A stretch of DNA of 64,000 bases. Source: Thunnus maccoyii. Its lineage: Eukaryota; Chordata; Actinopteri; Scombriformes; Scombridae. Below, piece after piece: positions 1 through 13,219 of this stretch; the stretch's first letter is position 1, and every line of letters begins with the position of its first letter. A program made the translations under genes and the position numbers. The notes below the pieces were generated by a model. That model ran no database searches. It worked only from the letters and a program-made list of their open reading frames with translations, and had not been told where the DNA came from. The DNA lies in NCBI RefSeq assembly GCF_910596095.1, contig NC_056551.1, positions 8,357,001-8,421,000 of the forward strand. The letters run 5' to 3'.

Positions 1-1500
1 CCTCCACCACAGCTGACACTCACACCACCCTTTTCACAAATCCTGAGTCACATCTGCAAGCACGGACCTTGAAAAGGAGCCTGTCATGTCCAAGAGATAG
101 AACCTTATGAACAGACAAGGCATAGACCAAGACACTGTTGTACATATGTCCTCGACACTCACCCCACTGAACATGGCCGTGGATGATGCTACACCACATG
201 TGGAATGCGCTTGGACCACAGTGGGTGGATCCTTACCCACCTACCAGGAAGCTTGGGAGATGCACTCACTAAGCCAACTAGAAGTTAGGTGCTTCTTGGA
301 TAGGGATTTACTGGCCACTCCCTCTCTACAACACAAAAACAGCGGTTCAGTGCGCCAAAAGGGGGCCATGCCTTCAGCAGAACATGCCAACGCACATATT
401 GGGCACAAGAGGTGCAGTTTTGCCTACCTGGCATTCCCATGGGGTGGAGGACAAAATGCTTCTAGCTGAATAGTTCTCGACCTAAATGATCCTCTTATGT
501 TCTTAGAAACAAAGGAGGGATTCGGTCTGAGAGTGGCACCATTGTGGTCACCTCGAAGCAGCAAACAGCCGGGATGACCCAACAGGGCACACAATTCACT
601 AACTCTCTTAGCTGAGGTCAGTGCAAGCAGCAAAGCTGTCTTAAATGACAATGCCCTCAGAGAGGAGTGCTCCAGATGCTCATAGGGTACACTCACTAAG
701 GCTTGAGCACCAACAGTTCCCACTGGGGGGAAGATACACACATCACCGTCCATTATCTCCTAACCCCCTGTAAGAAATGTTTCACGAGGGGGTGAATACA
801 GGTCTGTTGCCAAAGCTCTCATGACAGGAGGAAACAGCTGCTGCATACACTTTGACAGTGGCATGAGACATCCCCTTTTCCACCAGAAATTGTGGAAAGG
901 TCGAGTCTCCTTTCCTCACACCAGTTCCTTAGTTTTGTAGCAAGCAATGGTGGATCCTGCTCTCACTGCTTGGATGGTCTGCAACACCTGTGCAGACAGT
1001 CCAGCCCCCATCACCCTGTCCCTCTCAAGAGACAAGCCTGGAGAGGTGAACACCGCTATGTAGGAGGTTACCTGACCCCGCAGTGTTCCTGTCAACAGAT
1101 GCTGTAGGAAGAGGATTGTTCTCTTTGGAAAATGTATCATAACATTTCCCACATTTTCAACGCTGACAATCATTTCAATGCTGACTTTTCCCATTTATAT
1201 GCCAGCTTCTGCAGGGGTCTGCGGTGTATTAGCTACAGTGACACCCAACACTCCCAGATTGTTAGCTGCCATGGCCAGCTGGAATATTTTCTCAGAATAT
1301 TTCAGTGTGTCCCTATCCTGCACTAGTGGGGGCTGTGGCTTCCTACTTGCCGCCTAGCCAGTTGAGTGAGGAATCAGAAGAGTTGCAAGGGCCTTTTCCT
1401 GGCGATGGCAGCAACAAGACTGGGGTACGATGGTCAGGAACAAGCTTGGAGCAGCAACTTCATCCACGGAGAAGTAAGATCAGTGAGCTGATTCATCATG
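1..1500 (-). mobile_element. Degenerate DIRS-like retrotransposon, 5' part of window
   Basis: The minus strand carries, in the expected order but in shifting frames, pieces of a DIRS-type tyrosine recombinase and the end of the preceding polymerase region. Around 1110-1020 is a segment with LFLQHLLTGTLRGQ. Next come VLQTIQAVRAGST (about 990), KGMSHATVKVYAAAVSSCH (about 880-820) and LKTALLLALTSAKRVSEL (about 650), followed by the C-terminal HSTCGVA...SWSM...RFYLLD block (about 200-90). Upstream (1500-1750) is GC-richer DNA with 'gaggcgctgccttatatact'-type sequence that may be the terminal region. Stops and frame changes show that it is inactive. The family call comes from recognised motifs; the element's limits are not determined because it runs off the left edge. 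Confidence 0.75.
34..1030 (-). pseudogene. Tyrosine recombinase remnant (DIRS type)
   Basis: This is a decayed phage-integrase-like tyrosine recombinase, the enzyme DIRS elements use for integration in place of a DDE integrase. The core segment around 753-424 contains SAKRVSEL, where the first catalytic Arg is expected, and ends IQLEAFCPPP. A separate frame at 240-34 has HST-C-GVA, where functional relatives have HSTRG, so the second catalytic Arg appears to be replaced by Cys. It also has RFYLLD, with the probable nucleophilic Tyr. Between them (about 423-241) the reading frame is broken. It is non-functional by frame disruption and probably by loss of the Arg. Confidence 0.75.
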
Positions 1501-1759
1501 GCTGAAGAGAAGAGGATGAGAAATGCAGCGAGGCGCTGCCTTATATACTGTATGGGACACATGGCACGTCCTGATTGGTGGGATACATACATGCGAATTT
1601 CAATGGGCGATTGGGTACATGTGATTGAAGGAGAGTATTACCCATAGAGTCCAGTAGAGGGCAGGGCCTGTGTGAGACAGAACTAGCTTACTGACGGCTT
1701 TGGATGCCTTTGTCAGTGTTGTGAATCTCATCTTGCAGGTCGTAGCTGTCCCTTAAGAG

Positions 1760-2573
1760 TCGCTCCTACCAAGGACATTTTTGAAACAGCTTCAGGGGCA
1801 TTATAGCCACCTACGACTGGAGATGTGTCTTGTGTACAAGTCTCCTTAAAAATACTTACTTTGCAGAATGGCTCCTTTCAAAGTGTTTCAGAGCATTATA
1901 TATATTATTGAGCTAATTATTATTGATGCAATATACTGCAAGCATCTATATATCTATCTATCTATCTATCCATCTAACTATCTGTCCTTGCTCCAGTGTC
2001 TGACCCCCCTTTCTGCCTGTCTGCAGTTCTCCAGTGTGCTCATCATCATGCAAAGACTGGGCTGTAATTGGAATGGGTAACACAGTCTGGGGGAGAAAAG
2101 CAGCCAATTAGGGGGCTCTGGTCAGGGAGCTCTGAGGTGAGGGGTCACAGTGTAGCTCATTGTCCCGAGCTTGCTCTTCTGGCAGCGTTCCAATCCATAT
2201 GAGCTGCGTCAAGTGTAAGAGCCCGGGACTTTGTGGCCATGACTCAGCAAATCAAAGGTCTGTTCTAAGAAGATGAAGTGCTTCAAACGCTTGACCTACA
2301 AACTACTTATTAATGCAGTTGTTAATGAACCATCAGGATCTCAAATCCAGTAATAAGGGTGTTTGTCCAAGGGTTAACGTATATGGACAGGGAGCTCAGA
2401 GGTGTTTGTGGCTGGCTACACAGCCTGTTAATTCTGCTTATTTCTTGTTATTCTCATTTATGCCTCTGGTGTGATATACAGAGGTGACCTTCACTCTGTT
2501 CACCATGTAATAGTCCTGGGAGAAAACTCCCTTGAGAACACGATCTATTTAAAAGCTTAATGGAGCTGAGTCT
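1760..2573. other. Non-coding stretch between two transposons
   Basis: Contains only the ATCT microsatellite and unique-looking AT-rich DNA. No gene, RNA or convincing repeat recognised. Confidence 0.5.
1944..1984. repeat. (ATCT)n microsatellite
   Basis: Short imperfect tetranucleotide run of ATCT units with interruptions. Confidence 0.9.
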
Positions 2574-2575
2574 TA

Positions 2576-5047
2576 CAGTTTTTTCTCAGTTGCTTTGGCC
2601 CAATTCTCAAATGATAATGAATATTCCCAAAACAACATGTGAAAACCTCCATACCACTGGTCACTTGTTTGCAACAGATTTGAATTTCTCATTCTTTTAG
2701 ACAAATTTCAAATGTTTTAGCACATCTATGAATAAGTTTAATTGTCTACAATTTGCACAATTAGCAAATGCTGATCAAAACTGATTATGTTGCTTCTCTC
2801 TCTGTAGGAATTCTTTCAACATGTAAGTCATCACATGCACAATAGTCTACTAAATTGGTAAATCGCCTGCCAGGTGAAACTTGAACATTACTAACAAAGG
2901 AGAGTTTCTCAAATCTTACATAAACCAATCACACATTCAACCAAGTTAGATGACAGGTGCTATTCATGAGAATGAATATGGTCAAACATATTTATAGAGC
3001 TTGACCGCAACAGAATCACTACAATTTCTAGGTAAACAATGAACAGAGGAAACTGCTTGCTCATGGAAGAGGAGGAGGAAGAGGAAGAGGAGTAAGGATG
3101 TGCGGTGGTGGGAAGACAGCAAAACAGAGGAAGAGGTTGAAGAGTACAAAGACAGAGCTGTCCCAGATGAAATGGCCACAATTGTTTATCATGTAATTAA
3201 CTGTGGCTTTACAATTGCAGAGGCTGGTCGCCGAGGGAAGCCTAATATAAACCTGTCTACAGTATCTTCAATTATACAAACATTCTGCAGGGAAAACAGG
3301 TATGTACTCACTCAATACTGTAATTATTCGTGTTACAGTATTCTAGTTACAGCAATACATTAACTAAAAGTCAATGCATATCTGAAACTCATGCTGTAAG
3401 AAATACACGAGGCACAAATACAGTAATAATACAAATACAGTAATATTACCTACTTCTGAATTCCAATGTGTATGACTAGACGACTACCTTGTGCTGGTGG
3501 CAGAAGAACAGTTTACACCTCAGCAAGAGCCAGAGATCTGCATCATGGTGACAGCAAATAATGCTATTAGACTGAGATCCAGAGTGCAATTTTAGAGGAC
3601 AATGGCATCTTTCAAAATATCAACTCTGTCAGCATCTCTACAATAGAATAAGTGTTAAAATGACATCTGATGCCCATGAAACAACTCTACAAGGTACCAT
3701 TTGAGAGATACTGTGACAGAGTGAAGGTGGTACCAGTATGTACAGATAAAGCAGTGGTGTGCACTATACAGTAGTATGTTGCACAGTTTTATGGGTTTCC
3801 TTCATTATGGCCTGTATATAATTATAGTATATAGGCCTGTATAAGTTGCAGAGAAGAACACAGAACATTTACTGTATACTTTGCTTTAAATATATAACAG
3901 TAAAATTGATTTGATATTTTGTTTACTGTATTATAGAGAATAATGGAACTAGGAGGAAGTGAAATCCCACACACCCCTGTGTTTGTGGATGTGGCTGTTT
4001 TCAATCTGGCAAAAGGCAGGAGACGTGGCCAAAACATTATAGTCCACAGAGCCACGGTGGATGTGCCAGGCCAACGTGGGGGCAATATAACAATGTGTAC
4101 ACATATTCCCATTATTGGCCCATACAACACCCAGCATCTCCTGACGTTCTTGGACATCCTCTACAGAGATCTTATTCCTGAGAATGAGAGGGATTTGATA
4201 AGACATGACTTGCCAAATTTTGTAATTGTGTGGGATAATGTAAGCTTCCACTGTGCAAATGTCATCAGGGAATGGTTCACTGTCCACCAAAGGATGCTGA
4301 TGGAGTTTATTCCACCATATTCTCCATTCCTGAATCCAGTTAAGGAATTATTTTCTGCATGGAGGTGGAAAGTATATGATCATTGAAAAAATCAGATGTC
4401 TCTGCTTGCTGCAATGGATGATGCTTTTGATGATATCACAGCAGAAGATTACAGGGGATGGCTGCATACGAGAGGATTTTTCGCAAGGGGTGTTCTTTAC
4501 TGTGCTATGTAAGTTTTCTGTTTACTATGTTTAACTGTGTTGTAAGACTCTTACAGTTACTGTAAATAAAAATAAGCTACATGGAAATGTGAGTGACCTT
4601 TTGTTGTACAAAGTGTAATGCAAAACCTTGTAGTGTTGAAATCAGTGTATTCAGTTTGATACACAATAGCATTCAGTTCGGTAGAGAAAAATGACATTCT
4701 TGTACAGTGAGCATTCAGTGTCAATGAAAAAGTGGGACAAGGCTGAGCTTTGCATGTAAGGAACACTTCCAGGGTCCACTGCTGTACTGACAAAACATCT
4801 AAGCATTTTGACCCACATTGTTTACACAATGTCAAAGGAACTTTTCATTTTAGTAGCATTAGCTAATTTACTGACACAATAACTCCATTTTGTAGCATGA
4901 GTTCAATGTTTTGGGTGAGTTATGACCTTCTGCAGGTGAACTATGGAGTTGTGTTGTACCATATAAGCTGTTCTGACAAATGCACTTGGAGCCTTGAGAA
5001 TGTTAAGATGTTTCAAGAAATGAGCCAAATCAATTGAGAAAAAACTG
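2576..5047 (+). mobile_element. Tc1/mariner-superfamily (IS630-like) DNA transposon, decayed
   Basis: Terminal inverted repeats of about 27 bp are visible: the left end begins CAGTTTTTTCTCAGTTGCTT and the right end reads AATTGAGAAAAAACTG. Both are directly flanked by TA (2574-2575 and 5048-5049), the target duplication of this superfamily. Inside is a plus-strand transposase related to the 'IS630-like' proteins abundant in fish genomes, followed by an AATAAA at about 4565. Length is 2472 bp. Stop codons in the transposase show that it is no longer autonomous. Confidence 0.9.
3100..4503 (+). pseudogene. IS630-like transposase, three-exon, inactivated
   Basis: DDE transposase in three exon-like blocks. 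Block 1 (about 3100-3300) is a helix-turn-helix N-terminus (AGRRGKPNINLSTVSSII) ending at a GT donor. Block 2 (about 3477-3726) contains IQSAILEDNGIF and YKVPFERY but has several in-frame stops. Block 3 (3937 onward, after a TATAG acceptor) has the catalytic region: VFVDVAVFNLAKGRRRG (first Asp), IVWDNVSFH (second Asp) and PFLNPVKELFSAWRWK (Glu). A TGA at 4384-4386 interrupts the C-terminal tail, which resumes as AAMDDAFDD. The GT-AG introns show it evolved in a eukaryotic host. The three acidic residues look intact, but the stops make it a pseudogene. Confidence 0.88.
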
Positions 5048-5049
5048 TA

Positions 5050-8000
5050 AGAAATACACACTGAGAGCTACCCTTTTTTTAAACTCCCACCTACAGACAG
5101 AAGAAGAAGAAAATGTTTAGCCACACTGAAACTTATTTTTTCTTTATTTGAATGTTTTAAGAAGAAAAGACATACGGGTACATAATGAACTCTTGTTTAT
5201 TAGGTCTTTCTGAAATCATTTAGGTAGTCAACAATGCTATTTGACATGCATAAACATAAAACCTTAACCGCAACTGTAGTTTTCTCTTTTTTTTAAATTT
5301 AGACAGATATTACAAGGAAAATAAATTCCTGTTCAGAAGGTCAAGAGCATATTTCAGTGCTTAAATTAAATTAAAAGGAAAGAGGAATACGAAAAGTGCA
5401 AAAGAGAGAAGTGTTATAGCTAAACTTAAAACAGAACACAGTAGGTGAGTGGACAACATAAATGAAATCAAGGTTTGACTGTCAAATTTACATTCATCTG
5501 GATTAATGGCAGACAATTCATCAAGTGCACACTATGTATAATGTTGTGGATATTTTGAGCTATGGTCAGCACCTCAGTGGAGAAAAGTGGACACAAGCCT
5601 TTGATGTCTCAAAGCTGAAAATGTTTGTTGAAGCACTTGATCAAGGAGAACTGAAATAGCGAACATCGAAGTCACTGCAACTTGGATGCTGTCTCTTTCC
5701 GTTCTGCCCCCTGAAGGTCTGAGTCTTAGTCTTTGACCTAAGCAGATCAGCCTACAATATGAAAAATTAGTCTAAATGGTTCACTAGTTTCTAAACAAAG
5801 AACTGCATTTTGCCCGTGTCAGTTCAGGTCACGTTGCTTGGAACTTCAGGTCACTGTCAGCATATTCTGGTTTGAATGTCTGATTGTGTCAATAGAATCT
5901 ACGCATTCACCTGTTTGTGTTGTCTAGGAAAACCTCCTCCGACCTTGGTGACCATGTCAATGCTGATTTACCCTTTATCAGAGAGGTTTCTGCTTCCCCA
6001 AACAACACAGACAACCGGAGTCTCAAGGAGAGGAGAGAATGTCTCCTTCCTGCTTAAGAATTACAGTGTGACCTCAAGGCCCAGGCTTGACCCAGTGTAA
6101 CCCAATTTGTAACCCCTAAAGATGGAAAATTCCGTAACATATAATATAAAGGTTTTGTTTCAGCATTATGCTTCAGATTCAGTTCTAGTTTACTGTGGAG
6201 TAACCTCTCATTTTGATATGATTTTTGATCATAAAAACCTGGCATCATGAGCCCTCGTTCCCACACTTGGCCTGAAACTGCCCTGTCTTATCTCATGAAA
6301 ATGTGTTTTTGTGTCGCCATTACTTTCTCCTGCTATGCAAAACTGTCACCACCCATTGCTCAATTGCACAGTGTGAGCAGATCCCACTACAAGCCTGACT
6401 GCTTCGAGATGTGCTCCAGCTTTTCAGATCAGAGTGAAATCCTGACTTTGAGGGGTCTAAAGGCTGGTGCATGTTGGGTAGCAACACAAATGTACTTTCT
6501 GATGGTCAGTTTGGCAGGGGGAAGCATCCAAATGTTTCTTTGTAATTTACCAAATGTTCCTTTGCATTTAGGTGTGAAAATCTGCAGGGTGGTTTTCTGT
6601 TTTTTTCTTCAAACAGCTACTCCTGCTGCAAGATTGACTGCTTACGTTGCTTATCATAAATATTTGTGAGGAAAAAAGCTCTGCATGTGGGACAATTTAA
6701 AAAAAAAAAAGTAAAATGAGTTGCATTCACTGAACACCAGCGTCCTTTTCGCAAAATAATTGATTCCCTTTCATTTTTGATCACAGGTGCCCCAAATATA
6801 AATTCTTAACTCAGACATGCATTTATTTTCTATTCTATTTTTAGGTCTATCTAAGTCTCTATACTGTTTTTGTATCAACACATATATACTATATTTACTG
6901 TACAGTATATTGATCATATATTATGCTCTTGTAAGTTTTTACCTTATTGTCATTATCTTTTTAATAGTAAACTGTAAACTTGCTTTTGAAAAATGCTACA
7001 TTAAAAAAAGCTTTCATATTAGTTTTTTTATTGTGTCAGTGATAAGATGAACATCTAAACAGATCTTTGAGAGATGAACACTTAAAAGTTGGATTTCTTC
7101 CGGGTCTTCAGTAGTAGCCGTCATTGTGCATCACACACAACAACAAGCAACATTTAGAAGTGAATATCTGTCAGTGTAGTTAGAGGAAAACAATGCAGGC
7201 AGTGATGATCATAACAATATCATGTCAAGGATGTATGACACTTTTGTCTTGTCTACGCTCCATTGAAGACACTTCAACAAGCATCAAACTTCTCCCCTGG
7301 GCTCCCACATTTGAGAGGCAAGTGTGTCTTGTTTGTTGTTTTAAACATACAGTACTTCATTCCCTAAAAACTTCAAGAATGACACCAATAAACACCAATT
7401 ATGCAGGTGTTCTATCTACAGCATGCTGATCTCTGACATGAATTGAAAACGTATTGGCTATTTTATTTATTAACATCCTATCATTATTCTTGTTTAAAAC
7501 AATGGCTGCTTACTCAACTCATCTCACGTGTCCTGCACATGTGCGGGTGACTTTTTCTCATTCTAGGCAATATGCACAAGTGTGTTTGCTTGCCTGCGTT
7601 TCAAAACACCACACTTTCCAATTAATCAAGTGTAGTGTGTTAATTCAATTTAATTAGACGTGTTTGAAAAATGTGTCAGTTGCAATGAGTGTGTTTTTTT
7701 TTATAGATTTGATTAACTAAACACACGCTTGTGAGAAACAATTGCAGCATCTATCTGCATCTAGGTCGGCCTGCACACATTTCATCTCACTTTTGTTGCA
7801 TGGTTGCATCCATTCATTTCACAACCTGACCTGTCTCTCTGGCTTTTCTGCCCTGCCGCTCGGCTCTCTCCTACCTCTGGGTCAGAGAGGTTAAAGTTGA
7901 ACTGAAATTCTTACTGACTCCCTCTTTTCCACTGTGTAATCCCTGGCCGTCTGTGGCCCGATTCCTTGTGAGCGGCAGATGTGAAGCTCATCTCAGACAG

Positions 8001-8460
8001 TCCCGACACGCTCTCTGACTCCATCTGTCTCCAAACATGTATGCTCGGTGAGCCGCTGTATCACACTGTAAGAGGGAGCTGTGGTTTTAGTGATCTCTAG
8101 CCAATCAGAGGCTAAAACACATCATTAGCACCTCCAGGGCGAGGGGTAGGAGTGTGCCCCCTGCTGAGGAAACTAAAGTATGGTAAGATTTAAGCAATTC
8201 TGTTTCAAACAGTGGTGGAAGAAATACCCAAGTCCTTTTATGTAAAACTCAACAATGTGGAAAGGTTTGCACTGTACAGTCCAGGCTTCAGATGTATGTA
8301 TGCAAGGGGAGGCTGCATATAGGAAAAGGCCTAACCACAATTTATAGGACCATGTAACTGTAAAATCTTTAATTAGTTTGATTTGATATAGAATGAATAG
8401 ACAATTCTAAATGAATAGACAATGTATGCATATGCACACACAGACACATCCACACATATA
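5050..8460. other. Gene-free AT-rich intergenic DNA
   Basis: No ORF here resembles a known protein and none has supporting splice structure. Around 7830-8110 is a more GC-balanced block without low complexity that could be regulatory, but nothing definite can be named. Confidence 0.5.
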
Positions 8461-8462
8461 TC

Positions 8463-8486
8463 TGCACACACACACACACACACACA
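8463..8486. repeat. (CA)n microsatellite
   Basis: About 12 uninterrupted CA units, preceded by an imperfect CA/TA-rich tract from about 8430. Confidence 0.95.
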
Positions 8487-8489
8487 AAA

Positions 8490-11400
8490 ACCATACAAAG
8501 AAATATCAGTTAGATGGGTTGCCATAGCTCAAAGTGGGGAAATAGCATGAGGTGGAAATAGAATTAAGCATTTAATATAATGAAGTATTATCAGTAGAAT
8601 ATACTTAACGTATAAAATGTTAAGGCACTTGCCTTGCATAATGGCCATTTTAGGAATGTTATATTATAGTATATTATTCATGCATTAGTATATGAGCAGC
8701 ATTTTCATGTTGCAGCTGGTGGAGGTGAAGATAATTACTGTTGGGTATTTGAATCTATCACAATGCATCGTATTTTATAAGCTGATCATGTGTTGAAAAT
8801 TATCTGAAAAGTGATATAGATGTTGAATAAATGCAGTGGAGTAAAAAGTACAATATTTCCCTCTGAAGTGCCCTCTGAAATGTAATGGAGGAGAGGTGTA
8901 AGCTAGCATAAAATTAAAAAGTAAAGAGCTACTTTAAAATTTTAGGAGCAGTAATTGAGTAAAAGTACTTTACACACTGCTTTTGAAAGCATCCACACAA
9001 CAGCCACGTGAGGACTCAATCTCTTTCTTCTTTTTTTTCATGCTTTTTTTTTCTATCCAGCTCTCTCAGTCACTCTCTGTACATCTCTCACTCCCAATGA
9101 ATCATTATCTATCTCCCTCCCTCTCACCCCAGCTCGTGCAGGGGCAGCATTATAAGACTGCAGTGCCCTTTCAGAGAGGATAACCAAATCCCCACCGGAG
9201 ATGCTTGAGTAAATGACCGTGGGAAATGGGTGTACTTTAGAACACAGTGATACTAGGTCCACGTGGAGAGGGAAGCCTTGCCGGCTAAATCCCCTAGTCC
9301 CCTGCCTGGTGTTTACCCCTGGCAACATATCGCTCCAGATCTGAAATCCCGACTATCCTCAAAACCCCATTACAGACGCTAATCCCCAGCCGTGCACACT
9401 CTGCGCTCCTCGCTCAGGGAGGCATTATGGCTAGACTGAGTAATTTTATTTCCGCTGAACCCATGCAAATATTCCTTGTGTCAAATTTTTCTGAGCATAC
9501 ATTCTTTCTTTATTCTCCAGCCTTGATCTTACACATGGGCGTAAATTGCAGGTCTGGTGACAGACAGGCTTATTTTGCTTGTTTGCTGGGCTTTATGGAA
9601 CAGCAGGATGCCACATGTGGCGCCGCATGCAAGTGACGACGGGAGCAAGAGTACAGCAAACATTATAATGAGAACATGACAACATGATATTCTTGAGGTG
9701 GTGAAAGTTATTCTGTTTTCTATAAACAGAGAGGAAGAGGAAAGGGAACAAGAAGCAATGATGGTACAAGGTACCCTTGGGGTTAGCCAGACTCATTTCT
9801 GCCAGATATATCTTAATGGATGTTGCTTTGGAATAAAAAAGCCTAAGTCTGATGGGAAAAGAGAAACACAGCAAGCAAGACACAAAAGTGACCATAAACA
9901 CAGACTTGTTGAGGCTGAACACAAATCTGCAGATGAAAGGATGGATACAGTATTTGCTCAAAATGCTATGGTGTCATGGAAGCCATGCCAAAGCTGCAAA
10001 ACAAATTATCTTTGCAGACAAGACTGTGTACTCTTTTACATGGCACAGTGGGGATTTTGGATTCAATGAAGCAAAATTGAAATAATGAAAGTGAACAAGA
10101 AATAGAGAGAAATGTTTTTTTTATCACTTTCAGAAAAAAGGCTTAAGGATAAGAGGGGGAGCTGAGTTGAGGTTGCAAAGTCAGATATAATTTCTACAAT
10201 TAGAATATGTTCCATGCTAGGCTCAGTGCTTTATTTCGACATGAGAAGAAATCAAGATAAGGAGCCCACAAAGAAATTACTCACGAAGAGAGATTCCTGT
10301 TACATGCCGGAACAGTTTTATGGTCACAGGGGTTCAAGATATGAATGTGTATGTGGAAAAATGAATGTGTCTCCTGACATAGGTATCTTAAGCGGTCTGA
10401 CTAAGAGCTGAATTATAAGGCTTTCTCTGTGCAGTTGACCCCAGGGGAGGATGCTGTGCATGAACACAGAATTGAAGTCGACATATTAACTTTAGAAACA
10501 TCCACTTTGTACATATTTTAAACAGTTTTGTTTTTTTTTTCTCATGCAAGGGGGGAAATATTTTCATCTTCTACACATATAAGTACACACACTCAAAAAA
10601 AAGAAAGGAAAAAAGAAAAGTACATAAATCAGTTTTAACCAAACTGCTCAAACCGATTTGCCTTAAACCTGCAATAACTGATTTTGTGGCCACTTGTGAG
10701 CATCAGAAAGAAGCTGTAAACACCAATGCTGATTATCTGCTTTAAAGCTGATATTGTGACCTTGTTGGCAAATAGTTAGCTATTTACCCATCCAGTAGAT
10801 AAGAGCAACATTAGCATTCATTTGGAGTCCTATTCCTATCTTCTTGATGAATGTAGGCCCAATATTCACTCTCCTTTCAGCTCTGATTTTGGTTTCCGCT
10901 AACTCCTGAGGGAAATATTTGGCTCTTTAGCTGCTAAATGCTCACTAATTTTCTCTTCTCTCTGCTGTTTATTGCTGGGCAGGTAGCTAATAGTCAGTTT
11001 TTAGAGCTTTTTCACTAAAATACAGCTGAAATACTCAAAAACGCACTGAAGAGAGGAGGTGAACTGCAGAGTTGAGTGATAATTATCTAACTATAACTAT
11101 CTGAGTGAACCCCTTTCACATTACACATAGTCATTTGATCCAGTGTTATTATAATATTACTGATCACAGCCAGTTTAAGTATTCAACATTAGAAACACTA
11201 CTGTATGTGTGGAAAATGGACATAACACGAAACATTCCCATTCAGCTCACATTCTACAGCAGCTCTCGTCTGAGCAATGCAAAGCTCCCCATTTTCCTGT
11301 GGGAACTTGCACTTATATAGGATCAACAGTTCCATACAGGCTAGGAAACAAGATTCACCTGTAATCTAATGCTGGATAGAAATCTCTAACAGATTTTTTT

Positions 11401-13200
11401 TCCCTCTGCTTCTACAATGTTCCATTACCTTGCTTGCTTACTTATTCAAGTATCATGACCAATGAAATACAGAGGACAGTGTTAAAGCTAGAAGAATAAG
11501 AAACCTGTGTGGTCAACCAAATGAATAAACGCACTAATACAGAGCTATGATCACACTAGTAGATATTTGCATAAAGTTGTGAATGACCTTAAGATGTTCT
11601 CAAATCTGTAAGTGAATAGATCATAGCCACGCACTGAAGAAGAGAATCTGTCACCAAACGAAGGCTCAGTAACAGATGCAGTGAGGCCTGCTGGCACACT
11701 GCCCATATCGAATCCTCTCGGACCCCCTCTAAAGCCTCCTCGGGGGGCCTTTAATGGAACAACAGCTGTGCCAACGCTATTTCTCATTTAACTCACTTAG
11801 AGGCTGCCTTCTTATCACAGGCTCAGAACAAAAACACCAGGTCGCCCTTCCAGCGCATCCCTCTTTCTCTACAGCTCCCTAACGTGATTGTAAACTTTCA
11901 AAATTTAATTGCGGTTCTGGAGAATTGCTCTGTGAATTTGATCGAAGCCCCCGCTAGAAAACAAATCCACTGGTTTCCTTAAAGCAAAGCTCCCCCAGCC
12001 AGCCCCTATACCAGTACACAGGCAGCAAAGGAACACAGAAAGCTCTACACACATAATCATACACACACCCAAGAGGGCACTCTAATATAATTAGGTACAA
12101 ACCAATTATTCAAGCAATCAGTCTCAGTTTGATGATGTGTCAACACTCCTTGTCAGTCCTATTTCAAAACTGTTCTTGAGCTGCATCACTAATTTTGTAT
12201 TCATACTCAGCGTCCATAAAAGCTTGCACTCTCTCCTCAATTTTAATCATTGTAGTCTCGGCAATCAAGAGTGAGGAAACTGTTGACAAGAGGTCAGAAG
12301 TCGAGTTATGAAATATTACAAAAGTGTGAATTTAAATGAGCCACTCTAGTTATCCTCCCACAGTAAATGCCCAAAATGGACTACTTAAATGCATATTGCC
12401 GTCTTATCACACCGGGTGAGGAGGCAGAGTAATTTGAAACCAGGGTAGAAATTTTGGAGACAGAAATAGATGTGGATAAGATGAAGAAGGAAATAAAGGT
12501 GATAGTAGAGGTAGAGCACCTGTTAAACACCAAAATAAATTTAGTAGAATGTAGACAGTGGGCAGAGAAAGTGAAATAGAAGAGAAAGTGCATATTAAGC
12601 ACACGCAACATACCAACTTATTATTCATTAGGCTACTTAAAGTCCTTATTTCCCTTTTTTCTCTCTCTCTTTAAGGTGTACTGTCATTATTTAGGCTCTG
12701 TTCCATTGATCCTATCCAGATAGGCAACAGGAGAGGAATACATTTTCCAAATATTTCCACAGAAACAAGGTGATTTAAAAAATATTTTGAGCATGTTGTC
12801 ATTGCTGGCAGATGGAAACTCGTTTCCACAACCAAGTAATATATACAGACAAACTCTAAAACTCCTGGTTTTCAAGTTCAGCCCTTTACATGTCCTTCAA
12901 AAAGTTCCCATGTCAAGGGTGTAGTCACCAGAGAAAAGCAATATGTGGGTTAATACCTGGGATATGAGCATTTTGTGTTATTTTATGGAATGAGAAAGTA
13001 ATACTTTTTTTTTTTTTTTTAATTTGCCTTCCTATACGGGGAGGTTGAAGGTCAGTGGTCAGCTACAGAGTAAAAAAAAGCTGTCAGCAGTTAAGGATTC
13101 AGCGTCTTGCTCAGGGACACATCAGAAGGTGACTGAGCCATTGAGAGGGGGGTTGGATGGGGAAATACATTTTGAGCACACAGCATTTGTGGTTTTTATG
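8490..13200. other. Gene-free intergenic DNA with possible conserved non-coding blocks
   Basis: No coding gene is supported. Two blocks, about 9120-9640 and 11590-12010, are GC-balanced, free of simple repeats and unlike the surrounding transposon-derived DNA, the texture expected of conserved non-coding elements. That is an impression from composition only. A run of T (13004-13020) ends the stretch. Confidence 0.4.
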
Positions 13201-13219
13201 TATTTTAGCTACACTAGCG

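Noticed and set aside
2960-3181. Minus-strand Ser-rich ORFs
   Set aside because: Antisense of the GAGGAA-rich start of the IS630-like transposase.
3822-4290. Minus-strand ORFs of about 110 codons
   Set aside because: Shadows of the plus-strand transposase block 3.
9593-10085. Overlapping ORFs of 77-123 codons on both strands
   Set aside because: No family recognised, frames overlap on both strands, and no splice or start context; most likely chance.
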